Origin: Bradyrhizobium sp. WSM1417
GTDB lineage: Bacteria > Pseudomonadota > Alphaproteobacteria > Rhizobiales > Xanthobacteraceae
DNA: 64,000 nucleotides
Direction: 5' to 3'
Assembly (NCBI RefSeq): GCF_000515415.1
Contig: NZ_KI911783.1
Span: 6,373,831-6,437,830 of the forward strand
The notes beneath the pieces were generated by a model. It was not told the DNA's origin. It did not search any database and worked only from the letters and a program-made list of their open reading frames with translations. Positions 1-8,589 of the stretch are shown piece by piece. The position numbers were made by a program, and so were the translations under genes. Position 1 is the first letter of the stretch. The number at the start of each line of letters is the position of its first letter.

Positions 1-226
1 GCTTCTCGGCCTTAGGAGCGGCAACCGCGACATGCTTGGCACGCGGGGTAACCACCGCCGGAGCAGCGCGCATCGGCTTCGCTTCATCGGCGGGCGAGAC
101 GTCGGTGGGCGCCATTGCCACGACCATCCGCTTGCCGGACTGGGCCTGCGCGGCAGTCATGCCGCTCATCGAAACAACCGTCAGTGCCAGCGCGGCCGGC
201 ATCGCAATTTTCTTGAAGAACGACAT
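1..226 (-). CDS. Exported hypothetical protein, 5' part only
   Basis: The gene runs off the left edge; only the first 75 codons are visible. It starts at ATG 226 with an AGGAG-type ribosome site a few bases upstream. Residues 1-29 form a clear Sec signal peptide (MSFFKKIAMPAALALTVV, then an AQAQ cleavage region). The mature start is rich in Ala, Pro and Lys and looks low-complexity, so the protein is probably periplasmic. The function cannot be read from this fragment. I rejected the two plus-strand frames over the same bases because the minus frame has the leader and the ribosome site. Confidence 0.7.
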   Translation of the reverse strand, partial: MSFFKKIAMPAALALTVVSMSGMTAAQAQSGKRMVVAMAPTDVSPADEAKPMRAAPAVVTPRAKHVAVAAPKAEK

Positions 227-609
227 CACGCAACTCCTGTTTTTTATCCTGCTGGGCTTCGTTGGCCCGTGCGAATATCCCTTTCTCAAGTTGAGTTCGG
301 AGTCACGCGAATCGCCGGAAAGCAGTAAGCGGCTGCCTAATGAGGGCGAGTCAGATTCAACTTAAATTTAAGGGGCCAATGCATAAAGGCGTTACGCTTC
401 ATTGGCGGGAAAGCTCCGCGCGCGGCGCCGGCGCGCGCGATGCTGCGGCGAATGTGCGTGGCACGACGTAAACAGCCTGTGGCCATGCAAGTTGTAAAAG
501 CTTGATCGACTAATTCGCTACAAACTTATGGATCGTCGCGACACTTCGGCGACGCCTGCTTCGTCTGACGCGCTGGGAGCGGTGTCAGACTTTTTCAACC
601 ATGTTTCAA
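227..609. other. Intergenic stretch without recognised gene
   Basis: This is the upstream region of the leftmost minus-strand gene. It contains a very GC-rich tract around 418-450 with repeated gcgcg runs, and no frame with a credible start and composition. I see no convincing promoter boxes. Confidence 0.4.
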
Positions 610-894
610 TCAGTCGTCGACCGGTGTGAAGAGCTGGCCCCAATTATCCTTCCAGACGTCGTCCGGGTCCAACACCACGATCGCAACCTTCATCTCGTTG
701 GCGAGCTTGATCGCTGCGAGGAGCGCATCGATCGCCGGCAATTCGGCGCTGACCCGGTCCTCGCTCAACCGGCCTTCACTCGCCGACGCGGGGAAGGTCA
801 CCAACCCCACTTCCCTGTCTCCGGATTTCTCTAGCGACAGGGTAATTGCGTCGGGCTGAACCTCACTGACACGTTCAAATCGATTTTTGGTCAT
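610..894 (-). CDS. Small hypothetical protein (94 aa)
   Basis: A 94-residue soluble acidic protein starting MTKNRFERVSEVQPDAI. There is no leader or membrane segment. It alternates short strands and helices (LPAIDALLAAIKLANEM is a clear amphipathic helix) and ends in a DDVWKDNWGQLF segment typical of conserved small rhizobial hypotheticals. I chose ATG 894 because the sequence further upstream in this frame looks non-coding. Function unknown; it stands alone, opposite in strand to the next gene. Confidence 0.6.
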   Translation of the reverse strand: MTKNRFERVSEVQPDAITLSLEKSGDREVGLVTFPASASEGRLSEDRVSAELPAIDALLAAIKLANEMKVAIVVLDPDDVWKDNWGQLFTPVDD

Positions 895-1094
895 GACCTG
901 TTTCCAAATCTTCGGAGACCGCCGGGCATCTCCCACGATGCTAGAGCACGGGAAGGAACCTGGCCAGCGAGGCGTTGCCGCTGAAGGGCCTGACACGAAC
1001 CTTTGTCCTCCTTTCGGACGACTAAACTGCTGACTTTCGGGTCCTCCAGATGTATGATTGACCTCAATATTTCATCTATTTGCTTGAGCACGCG

Positions 1095-2849
1095 ATGCAA
1101 AAATTGCGGAATCTGTTGCGCTTGGCATGTGGCGCTGGGGCTCTGATCGCCGCGATCGGCGCGGCCTGCGCGGAAGACCTCGTCATCAAGCGATTTGGCG
1201 GCGGCAATTCGGCGGATGCGGTGGGCATCGCCGACGCCAGCGAGGACGTCGAACTGACCGGTCCGCAGGCGCTAACGACAGGTTCCGACGGCGACCTCTT
1301 CCTACTTGACCAGCTTAACCAGCGTATCGTGCGCTTCAACCCCAAGCGTCCGGCCGAAGATCCTAGCATCCTAGAAATGCCGGCCAGCGTTCAGCCCAAC
1401 GATCTCGTCGTCCAGAGGGACGAGATCCTGGTCTGGGACGGGCGTATCCACACGCTGAAGGCATCAGCCGATCCCGTCTCCACGCGTGGCGTTGGCGGAA
1501 GCATCATGAAACTCGAAGAAGTCAGCACCCGCGCTGTTGACGACATCTTTGCCACTTCGGCTTTTGCCCAGATGGGTTCGCAGCCGGCCGGTAATCCGGT
1601 CGACCTGCTTGATCAGGAGACCCGGGCCGTAACCATCAAGAAGGGTCGACAGCCGAGCCGCCAATATGTGGCCTCACGGGGGCGGGGCTCCGTCATTGCT
1701 GATATCACGCCCGAGAAAAGCGACAGCAGTGTGCTGGTCGAAATTCGCAGCATGGACGGTAACGACGCCGTCGCTCAGATCCGTTTGCGGGTCAAGGACA
1801 AGCTCGGGGCGGTGGAATTCCTCGAGATCGACAACAGCGATCGCCTCTATATTCTCGCTGAGAACGTTCCCGACCAGGCCATGAATGCGGCAACCTTCGT
1901 GGCACGTTTCAGCCTCAACGGCGATCTCGACGGCATCTACGAATTGCCTTTGGAAAATACTCCGATTACGCGGCGCTTCGTGACTGTGTCCGGCGACGGC
2001 GACGTCTACTTCCTGCGCACTCAGAAGACCAGTGTCGATGTCGTCGGTGTCGGCTTCAAGCCTCTTCGCAATGCCAAGGTGATCGACGTGCGTCCGCGGA
2101 TTCAGAACGCCGGTAGCGCGCCCTCTAGCAAGTTCACCGCGATCGCAGCCGTTCGGCCGTCCAATAGGCAACAGGTCATCGAAACCGCATTCGCGTTCGA
2201 GGGTCTCCAATGGCAGGTTACGGCACAGAACTATGGTCCCGATCCGGACACGGCGTGCACCGGTTTCAGCCGCATCCGCCGTCCATGGTATATGCAGGGG
2301 AAGGTCGGCCAGCAGGTGCGTGGAGTGCCGTATTGCTGGGGCTGCTATGGATCCTTGGCGAATTTCCAGGCCCAGGTGCAGCGTGGTGTGAAGGCCGGCA
2401 ATGTGTGCACCCGTAACGACCCCCGCAATGATGTGGTCGGCGTCGACTGTTCGGCCTTCGTGAGCGCAACCTGGGGCCTCGCAGTGCACTATACCACCGC
2501 GGCCATCCCCGCTATCACCACGCCGGTCAGCGATCCCTGGCAGCTGCGGCCCGGCGATGCCCTGAACAAGCCCGGCTCCCACGTCATGCTGTTCCTGCGC
2601 TTCACGCCAGACCGCAAGGCGGAGGTCATGGAGTCCTCCACGGGCGGGTGTAATGGCCGTGTATGCCGCAACGTCTACCCCTTGGCTGCGCTACTGGCAC
2701 GTGGCTATCAGCCGGTACGTTATAAGGCTCTTGCCGACGACAACCTGGTCGTCGCGCAAGGTAGCCTGCCGGGCGACCAGCCGGACAAGCCGAAGACCGA
2801 GAAGGATGTGGGGCCTGCCCATTCCGGTCGGCATCGGCGCCATAGGTAA
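1095..2849 (+). CDS. Exported protein with propeller-like N-terminus and NlpC/P60-like C-terminal domain
   Basis: 584 residues from ATG 1095; a TTG at 1080 in frame is less likely because the signal peptide begins at MQKLRNLLRLACGAG. The leader is cut near ACA-ED. Residues ~30-340 contain NHL/beta-propeller-like repeats (ALTTGSDGDLFLLDQLNQRI is one blade). The C-terminal ~170 residues resemble an NlpC/P60 cysteine peptidase or amidase: C452 in GVDCSAFVSATWG and H496 in PGSHVMLFL are the likely catalytic pair, and RPGDAL is the usual turn between them. Several extra cysteines (YCWGCYG, GGCNGRVC) suggest disulfides in the periplasm. Its partners downstream on the same strand are an OmpA-like protein and a caspase, so it may be the wall-cutting member of the cluster. 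Substrate unknown. Confidence 0.8.
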   Translation: MQKLRNLLRLACGAGALIAAIGAACAEDLVIKRFGGGNSADAVGIADASEDVELTGPQALTTGSDGDLFLLDQLNQRIVRFNPKRPAEDPSILEMPASVQPNDLVVQRDEILVWDGRIHTLKASADPVSTRGVGGSIMKLEEVSTRAVDDIFATSAFAQMGSQPAGNPVDLLDQETRAVTIKKGRQPSRQYVASRGRGSVIADITPEKSDSSVLVEIRSMDGNDAVAQIRLRVKDKLGAVEFLEIDNSDRLYILAENVPDQAMNAATFVARFSLNGDLDGIYELPLENTPITRRFVTVSGDGDVYFLRTQKTSVDVVGVGFKPLRNAKVIDVRPRIQNAGSAPSSKFTAIAAVRPSNRQQVIETAFAFEGLQWQVTAQNYGPDPDTACTGFSRIRRPWYMQGKVGQQVRGVPYCWGCYGSLANFQAQVQRGVKAGNVCTRNDPRNDVVGVDCSAFVSATWGLAVHYTTAAIPAITTPVSDPWQLRPGDALNKPGSHVMLFLRFTPDRKAEVMESSTGGCNGRVCRNVYPLAALLARGYQPVRYKALADDNLVVAQGSLPGDQPDKPKTEKDVGPAHSGRHRRHR

Positions 2850-2973
2850 TTGCCTCCGATCCATTGCGTTTACCCGCGAGCCGAAGGCCTCGGGAGCTTT
2901 GCAGAACTGTGCGTGCACAAAAAAACAGCGCGAAGACCAGGCCTTAAGATTCAGGATTAAAAAAACTGTGTCT

Positions 2974-3002
2974 TTGTTCCACTTCACCCTTTGTTGTATA
3001 AA
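2974..3002 (+). promoter_or_regulatory. Sigma70-type promoter
   Basis: TTGTTC at 2974-2979 and TATAAA at 2997-3002 are separated by exactly 17 bases in a locally AT-rich patch. The predicted start lies ~45 bases before the ATG at 3058. It would drive the five-gene run from 3058 to 7362. Confidence 0.55.
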
Positions 3003-3057
3003 ACCTTTTTGCTGCTTCAAACGACGACTTTTATAGATCGACCATTCTGGGCGTAAA

Positions 3058-4014
3058 ATGATTAGGCACATTTCTTCGAAACAATGTTTCCTGGCAACCT
3101 TTCTAGCGGGCCTATTGGCTGCAACCCCAGCGCAAGCAACCGACTGCAAATCACTCCTGGGTATCTTCAATCAAGCCATTGATGAAGCACGTGAATCCGA
3201 CGGGCAGGCTTTGATCGACCAGATCGCTAGCAGTGCCGAGTGCGGCCAGTATCAGACTGCGGCGCAGTATCGTTTGGGCGCCTTGCGACTTTCGGCCGCC
3301 CAGATCCTAATGGCGCGCGGTCGTCCGGTCGCAGAGTACGAACGGCTGCTGACGGCAGCTGAAGCGCCAGAGGTGCTTTGGCAGGCCTCGGCGACGCTAG
3401 GCGAGGTCCGGTACGGCGCACGCCGCTTTGCCGAAGCCGCAGAGGCCTATGACCGCGCGATTGCCATCGTCAACAACGAAACGCTGACCCCGACCCGGCC
3501 TGAGAAATTCGAGATCGACGGGCTGATCAGCCGCTCCGGGCAGGCCCGGCTGCTCGCGGCGAACGTCAAGATGGCCGATGGCGGCTCGGCGTTCGTCCCG
3601 ACCGCCAAGAATCAGCGTGACGGCACGCTCGGTGGGATTTATTCCCGTTCCGTGCGCGGGATCGTTCCGCAGGTGGTCCAGGTTCCGATCACTTTTGACT
3701 ACGCCAAGACAACTTTCACACCGATCGGGGAGCAGGCCGCGCGTGAGCTTGCGCAGGCGCTGAAAGAGCAGTCGCCGTTGCGCATCCAGCTTGTCGGCCA
3801 TACGGATGTCCGCGGCAGCGAAGAAACCAACATGAAGTTGTCGGCGGCGCGTGCTGAGGCAGTCGCAGAGTTCCTGAAGCAAGCTGGCGTCACGGCCACC
3901 ATCGAGATCAAGGGGGTGGGCGCGACCGAGCCGCTCAACATCATGGACTCGTCAGGGCTGAACCAGGACGATATTTATGCTTTAAACCGGCGGGTGGAAT
4001 TCATTCGCCAATAG
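3058..4014 (+). CDS. Exported TPR-like protein with OmpA C-terminal peptidoglycan-binding domain
   Basis: 318 residues with a signal peptide (residues 1-27, cut after TPAQA). Residues 30-160 are helical and TPR-like (RRFAEAAEAYDRAIAI). Residues ~205-318 are an OmpA-type domain: ITFDYAKTTFTPIG opens it, LVGHTDVRGSEETNMKLS is the peptidoglycan-contact motif with the usual Asp, and ALNRRVEF closes it. There is no beta barrel, so it is probably a soluble periplasmic protein held to the wall. The caspase gene follows within a few bases, which implies co-translation and suggests that this protein places the caspase module at peptidoglycan. Confidence 0.85.
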   Translation: MIRHISSKQCFLATFLAGLLAATPAQATDCKSLLGIFNQAIDEARESDGQALIDQIASSAECGQYQTAAQYRLGALRLSAAQILMARGRPVAEYERLLTAAEAPEVLWQASATLGEVRYGARRFAEAAEAYDRAIAIVNNETLTPTRPEKFEIDGLISRSGQARLLAANVKMADGGSAFVPTAKNQRDGTLGGIYSRSVRGIVPQVVQVPITFDYAKTTFTPIGEQAARELAQALKEQSPLRIQLVGHTDVRGSEETNMKLSAARAEAVAEFLKQAGVTATIEIKGVGATEPLNIMDSSGLNQDDIYALNRRVEFIRQ

Positions 4015-4024
4015 GGTGCCGATC

Positions 4025-5752
4025 ATGTCAGCCATTCGCGTCGCACTCACAGTCTTCTGCGTGTTCACCTTCTCGATCGCGTCAGCCTCGGCCAATCCGT
4101 CACTGCCCTTATTTCTGAAGAATCCCGATGGGGCCGCGATCCGGGCGCTCGTAATTGGCATCGACGCTTATCAGCATGTGCGCCCGCTAAAGGGCTCGGT
4201 TGCCGATGCCCGCGACATCGAAGGCGCGCTCCGCTCGATGGGCACGACCGATGTTATCACCTTGATCGATGGGCAGGCCAACCGCACCAGCGTCCTACAA
4301 AGCATCAGCGCGCTCGTGCAGCGAACCAATCCGAATGACCAGATTATCCTGTCGATTGCGGGGCACGGCGCTCAGGAGCCCGAGACCATCAAGGGATCGG
4401 AGCCGGACGGCATGCAAGACGTGTTCCTGCTCTCCGGCTTCGAGCCAACCCCGGAAGGATCCAAGCAGCGCATTCTCGGCAGTGAATTCAATCACTTCAT
4501 CCGCCAGTTCGAATTGCGCGGCGCCAAAGTGCTGTTCGTGGCCGATACCTGTCATGGCGGCGGCATGGCCCGCGAGGTTGACCCGCGGGCGGCGCAGATG
4601 AGCTTCCGGCAAGTCCCGACCTATACGCTCACCGTCGACAAGCTCGTGCCTGTTCAGAACGAGAATGATCCGGTCACAGATCTCGATTTGGATCGCACCA
4701 CTTTTCTTGCGGCTGTTGACCGCAACACGAAGGCGCCTGAAGTCAAGATCCCCGCTATTGACGGGCTGCGCGGTGCACTCAGCTACGCCGTGGCGCGCGC
4801 ACTCGAAGGGAGCGCGGATGCCAATGGCGATGGGAAAATCACTTTGAGCGAGCTCTTCAGCAACGTTCGCCAAGTTGTTTATCAACTGTCCGACCAGCGT
4901 CAGAACATTGTTACCAAGAGCTCTCCCGGCAGTTCCTCGAGCAACAATGTGGTTTTTCAGCTGACGCGCGGCTTGACAGTACAGCCACCGGCAAACCTGC
5001 CTAACGGTCCGCAGGTGGCGATGGCCGATGCGAACCCGAAGGCGTCTTCCAGAGCCGCTCCGGCGATTTCGGCGGCGCCCGCCGCTCCGGAGCCTCAAAA
5101 ATCCGATCTAGTGGCCAACAAGATCATGACGCCCATCAGGCTTGCAGCACTCGATGGCAACAGCAAAAACTTCCCGAACTTCTCGTCCCGAGAAACCACA
5201 GTCGAGATTGTGCCTCCGCTTGAAAATCCGGATTTGATCTGGGACCCGAAGTCGCGCGACGTGATCTCCTGGGGTGACGTGATTGCTTATCAGATTGATC
5301 CGGCCGAGCTCGTCACAGTCATCGACCGCACCGCTGCGATCAGGGAGTTGAAACGAATCGCGACCAAGTCTCCGCAGCCGGTGCGTATTGCTCCCGATGA
5401 CGCCCAGCATCACAATGACGAACCGGTCCAGATCGAAATGACGGATGTCGCCGGACGCTCGGTCATCCTGTTCGACATCTCCGGTGACGGCACGATCCAG
5501 ATGCTGTATCCGATCGGTTCCGACGCGGCGCCGACGCAGACGGGAAGCCTGCGCCTTCCTTTGCGGGTTCGCGGGCCCTTTGGCGCCGAACAGGTGGTCG
5601 TCATCAGCACGACGCAGCGGCTGGTCGATCTCGAGCAGGCTCTCCTGCAGCTCAACAGGCGGAAGTCACCGGGGCAGATGATCAAGGTCATGGCGAAGTA
5701 CCTACCGGCGGATGCACGCGTGGGCTCGATCGGATTCTTTACTGCACCCTGA
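4025..5752 (+). CDS. Exported caspase-family (peptidase C14) protein with EF-hand-like loop and DUF4384-like C-terminus
   Basis: 575 residues. I start it at ATG 4025 because AGGGTG at 4013-4018 sits at ribosome-site distance; an in-frame GTG at 4016 is the alternative. A signal peptide ends near SASA-NP. The caspase-like fold begins at IRALVIGIDAY. The catalytic dyad is intact: H114 in SIAGHGAQ and C176 in ADTCHGG. DANGDGKITLSEL (residues 265-277) is an EF-hand-like calcium loop inside the proteolytic region. A Pro/Ala-rich linker (~residues 325-360) leads to a C-terminal domain (DGTIQMLYPIG) resembling DUF4384. The next gene encodes a related domain on its own. Orthocaspases usually cleave after Arg/Lys; whether this one does is unknown. 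Confidence 0.85.
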   Translation: MSAIRVALTVFCVFTFSIASASANPSLPLFLKNPDGAAIRALVIGIDAYQHVRPLKGSVADARDIEGALRSMGTTDVITLIDGQANRTSVLQSISALVQRTNPNDQIILSIAGHGAQEPETIKGSEPDGMQDVFLLSGFEPTPEGSKQRILGSEFNHFIRQFELRGAKVLFVADTCHGGGMAREVDPRAAQMSFRQVPTYTLTVDKLVPVQNENDPVTDLDLDRTTFLAAVDRNTKAPEVKIPAIDGLRGALSYAVARALEGSADANGDGKITLSELFSNVRQVVYQLSDQRQNIVTKSSPGSSSSNNVVFQLTRGLTVQPPANLPNGPQVAMADANPKASSRAAPAISAAPAAPEPQKSDLVANKIMTPIRLAALDGNSKNFPNFSSRETTVEIVPPLENPDLIWDPKSRDVISWGDVIAYQIDPAELVTVIDRTAAIRELKRIATKSPQPVRIAPDDAQHHNDEPVQIEMTDVAGRSVILFDISGDGTIQMLYPIGSDAAPTQTGSLRLPLRVRGPFGAEQVVVISTTQRLVDLEQALLQLNRRKSPGQMIKVMAKYLPADARVGSIGFFTAP

Positions 5753-5772
5753 ACTGCACTTTGAGGTCGGGC

Positions 5773-6615
5773 ATGTTGCCACGCAGCATCTGCGAAGCGC
5801 TTCTCAAAGGTGCGCTCCTGTCTCTCCTGGGGACGCCGGCCAACGCAGCCGTAATGATTCTGGAAGGGGGCAATCCCTCCCCTTCAAATTCGCCGCCCGC
5901 GGTCCTGACTCCGCCGCCAGCAGCGTCCGCGCCTTCTCCAGGAAACGCATCCTCCCGACCCACGCTGATGCCCTCGCCAGCGCCTGGCGAAACGCCACGG
6001 GCCCCCTCGATAGCGCCTTCACCGTCCGCAGCGGCATCTCCAGCTTCGGCGGAAACCCCAGAGCCGATTGCGCCTGCCGTACCGACTGGCACAACAGCTC
6101 CCGCGATGCTCGACCTCGCCGGTGTAACCCCATCCAATCAGGCCGAACTGTCGGTCCAGATGCTACCAGGCCAGACCGTTACGGTGGGCTCATACGTGTC
6201 GTTCAAGATCAGCAGCAAAAAATTGGGCTATCTGGTCCTGGTCGACGTGGATGTGAGAGGACATCTGACCCAAATTTATCCCAATACAGCCGCGCTTGCG
6301 CGCACCAAGCGAACCAACGGTAACCTGATCAAGCCGGGCAACCCGCTGACGGTCCCTCTTCCCACTGACCCCTACGCCGGCGTGCGCTATCTGGTATCCC
6401 CACCTAACGGTCAAGCAATGATCGTCGGCATCCTGAGTGCAGCCCCCGTCCAGATCCTCGATCTGCCCGACGTTCCGGCCGAGATCCTCGGCAAGCCCGA
6501 TGCGATTGTGGCGTATCTGTACAAGCGCGTGCGCGAATTGCGCGTTCCCGACGAGGACAATCAGCTGCGGGAAACCAAATGGTCTTTCGATGCGCATCCT
6601 TATACAATCCAGTGA
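5773..6615 (+). CDS. Exported Pro/Ala-rich linker protein with DUF4384 domain
   Basis: 280 residues from ATG 5773, chosen over TTG 5761 because GAGG at 5763-5766 is well spaced. A signal peptide (residues 1-25, ending TPANAA) is followed by a ~100-residue Pro/Ser/Ala-rich low-complexity linker. The folded C-terminal half (VGSYVSFKISSKKLGYLVL...HLTQIYPN) matches the DUF4384 pattern, a beta-rich domain often found beside or fused to kinases and caspases. It lies 20 bases after the caspase gene and its domain resembles the caspase C-terminus, so the two may interact or share a ligand. Confidence 0.75.
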   Translation: MLPRSICEALLKGALLSLLGTPANAAVMILEGGNPSPSNSPPAVLTPPPAASAPSPGNASSRPTLMPSPAPGETPRAPSIAPSPSAAASPASAETPEPIAPAVPTGTTAPAMLDLAGVTPSNQAELSVQMLPGQTVTVGSYVSFKISSKKLGYLVLVDVDVRGHLTQIYPNTAALARTKRTNGNLIKPGNPLTVPLPTDPYAGVRYLVSPPNGQAMIVGILSAAPVQILDLPDVPAEILGKPDAIVAYLYKRVRELRVPDEDNQLRETKWSFDAHPYTIQ

Positions 6616-6651
6616 CGTCCAGCTGAGAACTTGAAAGGAGTCGAGCGAGCC

Positions 6652-7362
6652 ATGGATTGGCCTGTGATTGGCGCCGTGACAGCCGTGGCCATTGTCGGTG
6701 GGGCGGTGACTTACGAGGCGGTCACCCTGCTGAGATCCGACTTGGCCTCCGCGAAGACACCGCATGTTTTGGCGAGCTACGGTACCTCGGTCGAGCGCAC
6801 GGCGTATGACATTCCCGGTTTCGGCAACGGCTCTGCCGAGCGCACGCTTAGCTTTCCGCTGATCCGCCTGATTGATCCGGATCGCGCGCCCGACCCAGCG
6901 AGCGCAACGCCGGTCCTTCCGCCGTCGAGCAAGGCGCCGGACGGCAACGCACAGCGCAGGCCGCCGGTTCTGCAGGAGACAGCCAAGGCGGCGCTGCCTC
7001 TTTCAAGCCAACCCAAACTCGCCAAGTTGACACCGACTGAAACTTCTACTCCGGCGCCGTCTCAGGCCTTGGCGCCAGCGCGCGCCGAGCAATGGCGCGT
7101 CGTTGCGACGGCAAATGCAAATTTCCGAAATCTTGGCGGCCACATCGACGCGGCCGGCATAGTTGATGGCATGGCAACTCCATATCTGAGGGATGCACTT
7201 CGACAGCACAGCAGATTTGCGCAGCTGCCCCCTGATATCAAAACACAGATATTGACGCAGAACATCGACCTGCCGAGGTTGGCGCCATATCGCGGACTGA
7301 TCGGCATGGATGACCGCATCCTTGATCAAGAGCAGGGCGTCAAATTCATCAGGATCCGCTAA
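6652..7362 (+). CDS. Membrane-anchored hypothetical protein of the caspase cluster
   Basis: 236 residues from ATG 6652; AAAGGAG lies at 6634-6640, slightly far, and TTG 6631 is possible. One N-terminal hydrophobic segment (VIGAVTAVAIVGGAVTYEAV) acts as signal anchor. The middle (~residues 75-145) is Pro/Ala/Ser-rich and probably unstructured. The last ~80 residues are a small conserved-looking globular part (NANFRNLGGHIDAAGIVDG). I do not recognise a family. It is the last gene of the plus-strand run that begins at 3058 and convergent with the SUMF1-like gene. Confidence 0.65.
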   Translation: MDWPVIGAVTAVAIVGGAVTYEAVTLLRSDLASAKTPHVLASYGTSVERTAYDIPGFGNGSAERTLSFPLIRLIDPDRAPDPASATPVLPPSSKAPDGNAQRRPPVLQETAKAALPLSSQPKLAKLTPTETSTPAPSQALAPARAEQWRVVATANANFRNLGGHIDAAGIVDGMATPYLRDALRQHSRFAQLPPDIKTQILTQNIDLPRLAPYRGLIGMDDRILDQEQGVKFIRIR

Positions 7363-7465
7363 ACAGCGTCATTTATTGGCCCGAGTTGCGCGAGGTCTAA
7401 CCGGCCTGTGCCGCAAATGGCGGTGGGGCGAGCGGAGGCCGGCCCTTTTGCGACGTCTCTGGTGG

Positions 7466-8308
7466 CTATTGCAGTTCGCGAACCAATCGGAAGCCGTTGG
7501 CGTAATAGCGCACATCGAGATCGTAACGGAAACGTGCTGCCGAGGCGGCGAGGTTCGCCTTGTTGGCGAACGAGCCTCCTCTCAGCACCTTCTGACCGCA
7601 TTGACCTGTCACCCAGGCGGACCCGTCCTTGGGCGCTTTCGCATAATTGTCATTCCAACAGTCTTCGACCCACTCATAGGCATTGCCGGAGGTGTCGTAG
7701 AGACCGAAGCCGTTGGGTCTGAACGAGCCCACCGGGACCGCCTTATGCGAGGCCGTCGCATCGCAATCCTCGCAATTGGCGTTGCCGCGACCAATATCCT
7801 TGCCCCACCAGAACGTCGAAGTGGTGCCAGCGCGCGCTGCATATTCCCATTCGGCTTCCGTCGGCAAACGATATTTCCGTCCTGTCTTTTGCGAAATCCA
7901 GGCGGCGAACACGCGTGCATCTTCCCAGCTAATCCCGATAACTGGCTGGCTGCCTCGTCCCCAGCCGTGATCATCTCCGCGCGTCTTGCAGGCGCCATCA
8001 TTTGCGCAAGCATCCCATTCAGCAAATGTGATTTCGCGTCGACCAATTGCGAAGGATGCAGCGATAGAGACGCGATGCGGCGGTGAAGTATAGGGTGTTT
8101 CGCGACTTCCCATTTCGAAATCGCCGGCCGGAACGACGACAAGCTCGGGGCAGTCAGGGCAATCGCGGAACACTTCGCCAGGCAAAGGAACCGGTTGCTG
8201 TGTGATCGCCACCGGCGTTCCCCGCAGCTCGAATGGAGCCTTGGTGTCCAGAGGCATCGCAGCCAGATGGCCCGCGAAGAACAAGTAGATTAAGATCATT
8301 CTTTCCAT
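7466..8308 (-). CDS. Exported SUMF1/FGE-fold protein without the catalytic cysteine pair
   Basis: 280 residues. A short hydrophobic leader (MILIYLFFAGHLAAM) suggests export. The rest is the FGE-sulfatase/SUMF1 fold: VVVPAGDFEMGS, ISWEDARVFAAWISQKTG, RLPTEAEWEYAARAG, NAYEWVEDCW and VLRGGSF are the family blocks in order. In true formylglycine-generating enzymes the block after GGSF carries two cysteines; here it reads GGSFANKANLAASAARFR and has none. It is therefore more likely a binding or structural SUMF1-fold protein (PvdO or C-type-lectin-like use) than a sulfatase activator. It lies between caspase-cluster genes on the opposite strand. Contrast the canonical FGE at 36215-37189. Confidence 0.85.
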   Translation of the reverse strand: MERMILIYLFFAGHLAAMPLDTKAPFELRGTPVAITQQPVPLPGEVFRDCPDCPELVVVPAGDFEMGSRETPYTSPPHRVSIAASFAIGRREITFAEWDACANDGACKTRGDDHGWGRGSQPVIGISWEDARVFAAWISQKTGRKYRLPTEAEWEYAARAGTTSTFWWGKDIGRGNANCEDCDATASHKAVPVGSFRPNGFGLYDTSGNAYEWVEDCWNDNYAKAPKDGSAWVTGQCGQKVLRGGSFANKANLAASAARFRYDLDVRYYANGFRLVRELQ

Positions 8309-8589
8309 CGCTTTTTAGCTACTCTGACGCAACGCATTCTGACACCAGAATGCTCGTCACGATGCGATACACGCGCGGTCGACAGATCAACGCAGAGGTC
8401 GTTGGCTACCTGCAAGTCTATTGCAACATATAGGTATTCACTATAGAATTTTAGTCTGGTCTTTCGCACCGCCTTGCTCACTTTTTGAAACATCCTGCTC
8501 GCGTCATTGTGCTCCAAGTGAACATGCAGGCTCTCGGTTGATATTGATACTTGGGTGCCAGCCCGCAGCCTGACTCATGGGAGGTTTAC

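Noticed and set aside
1674..2582. Minus-strand open frame (302 codons)
   Set aside because: Antisense to the NlpC/P60-like gene; Arg/His-rich, no motif.
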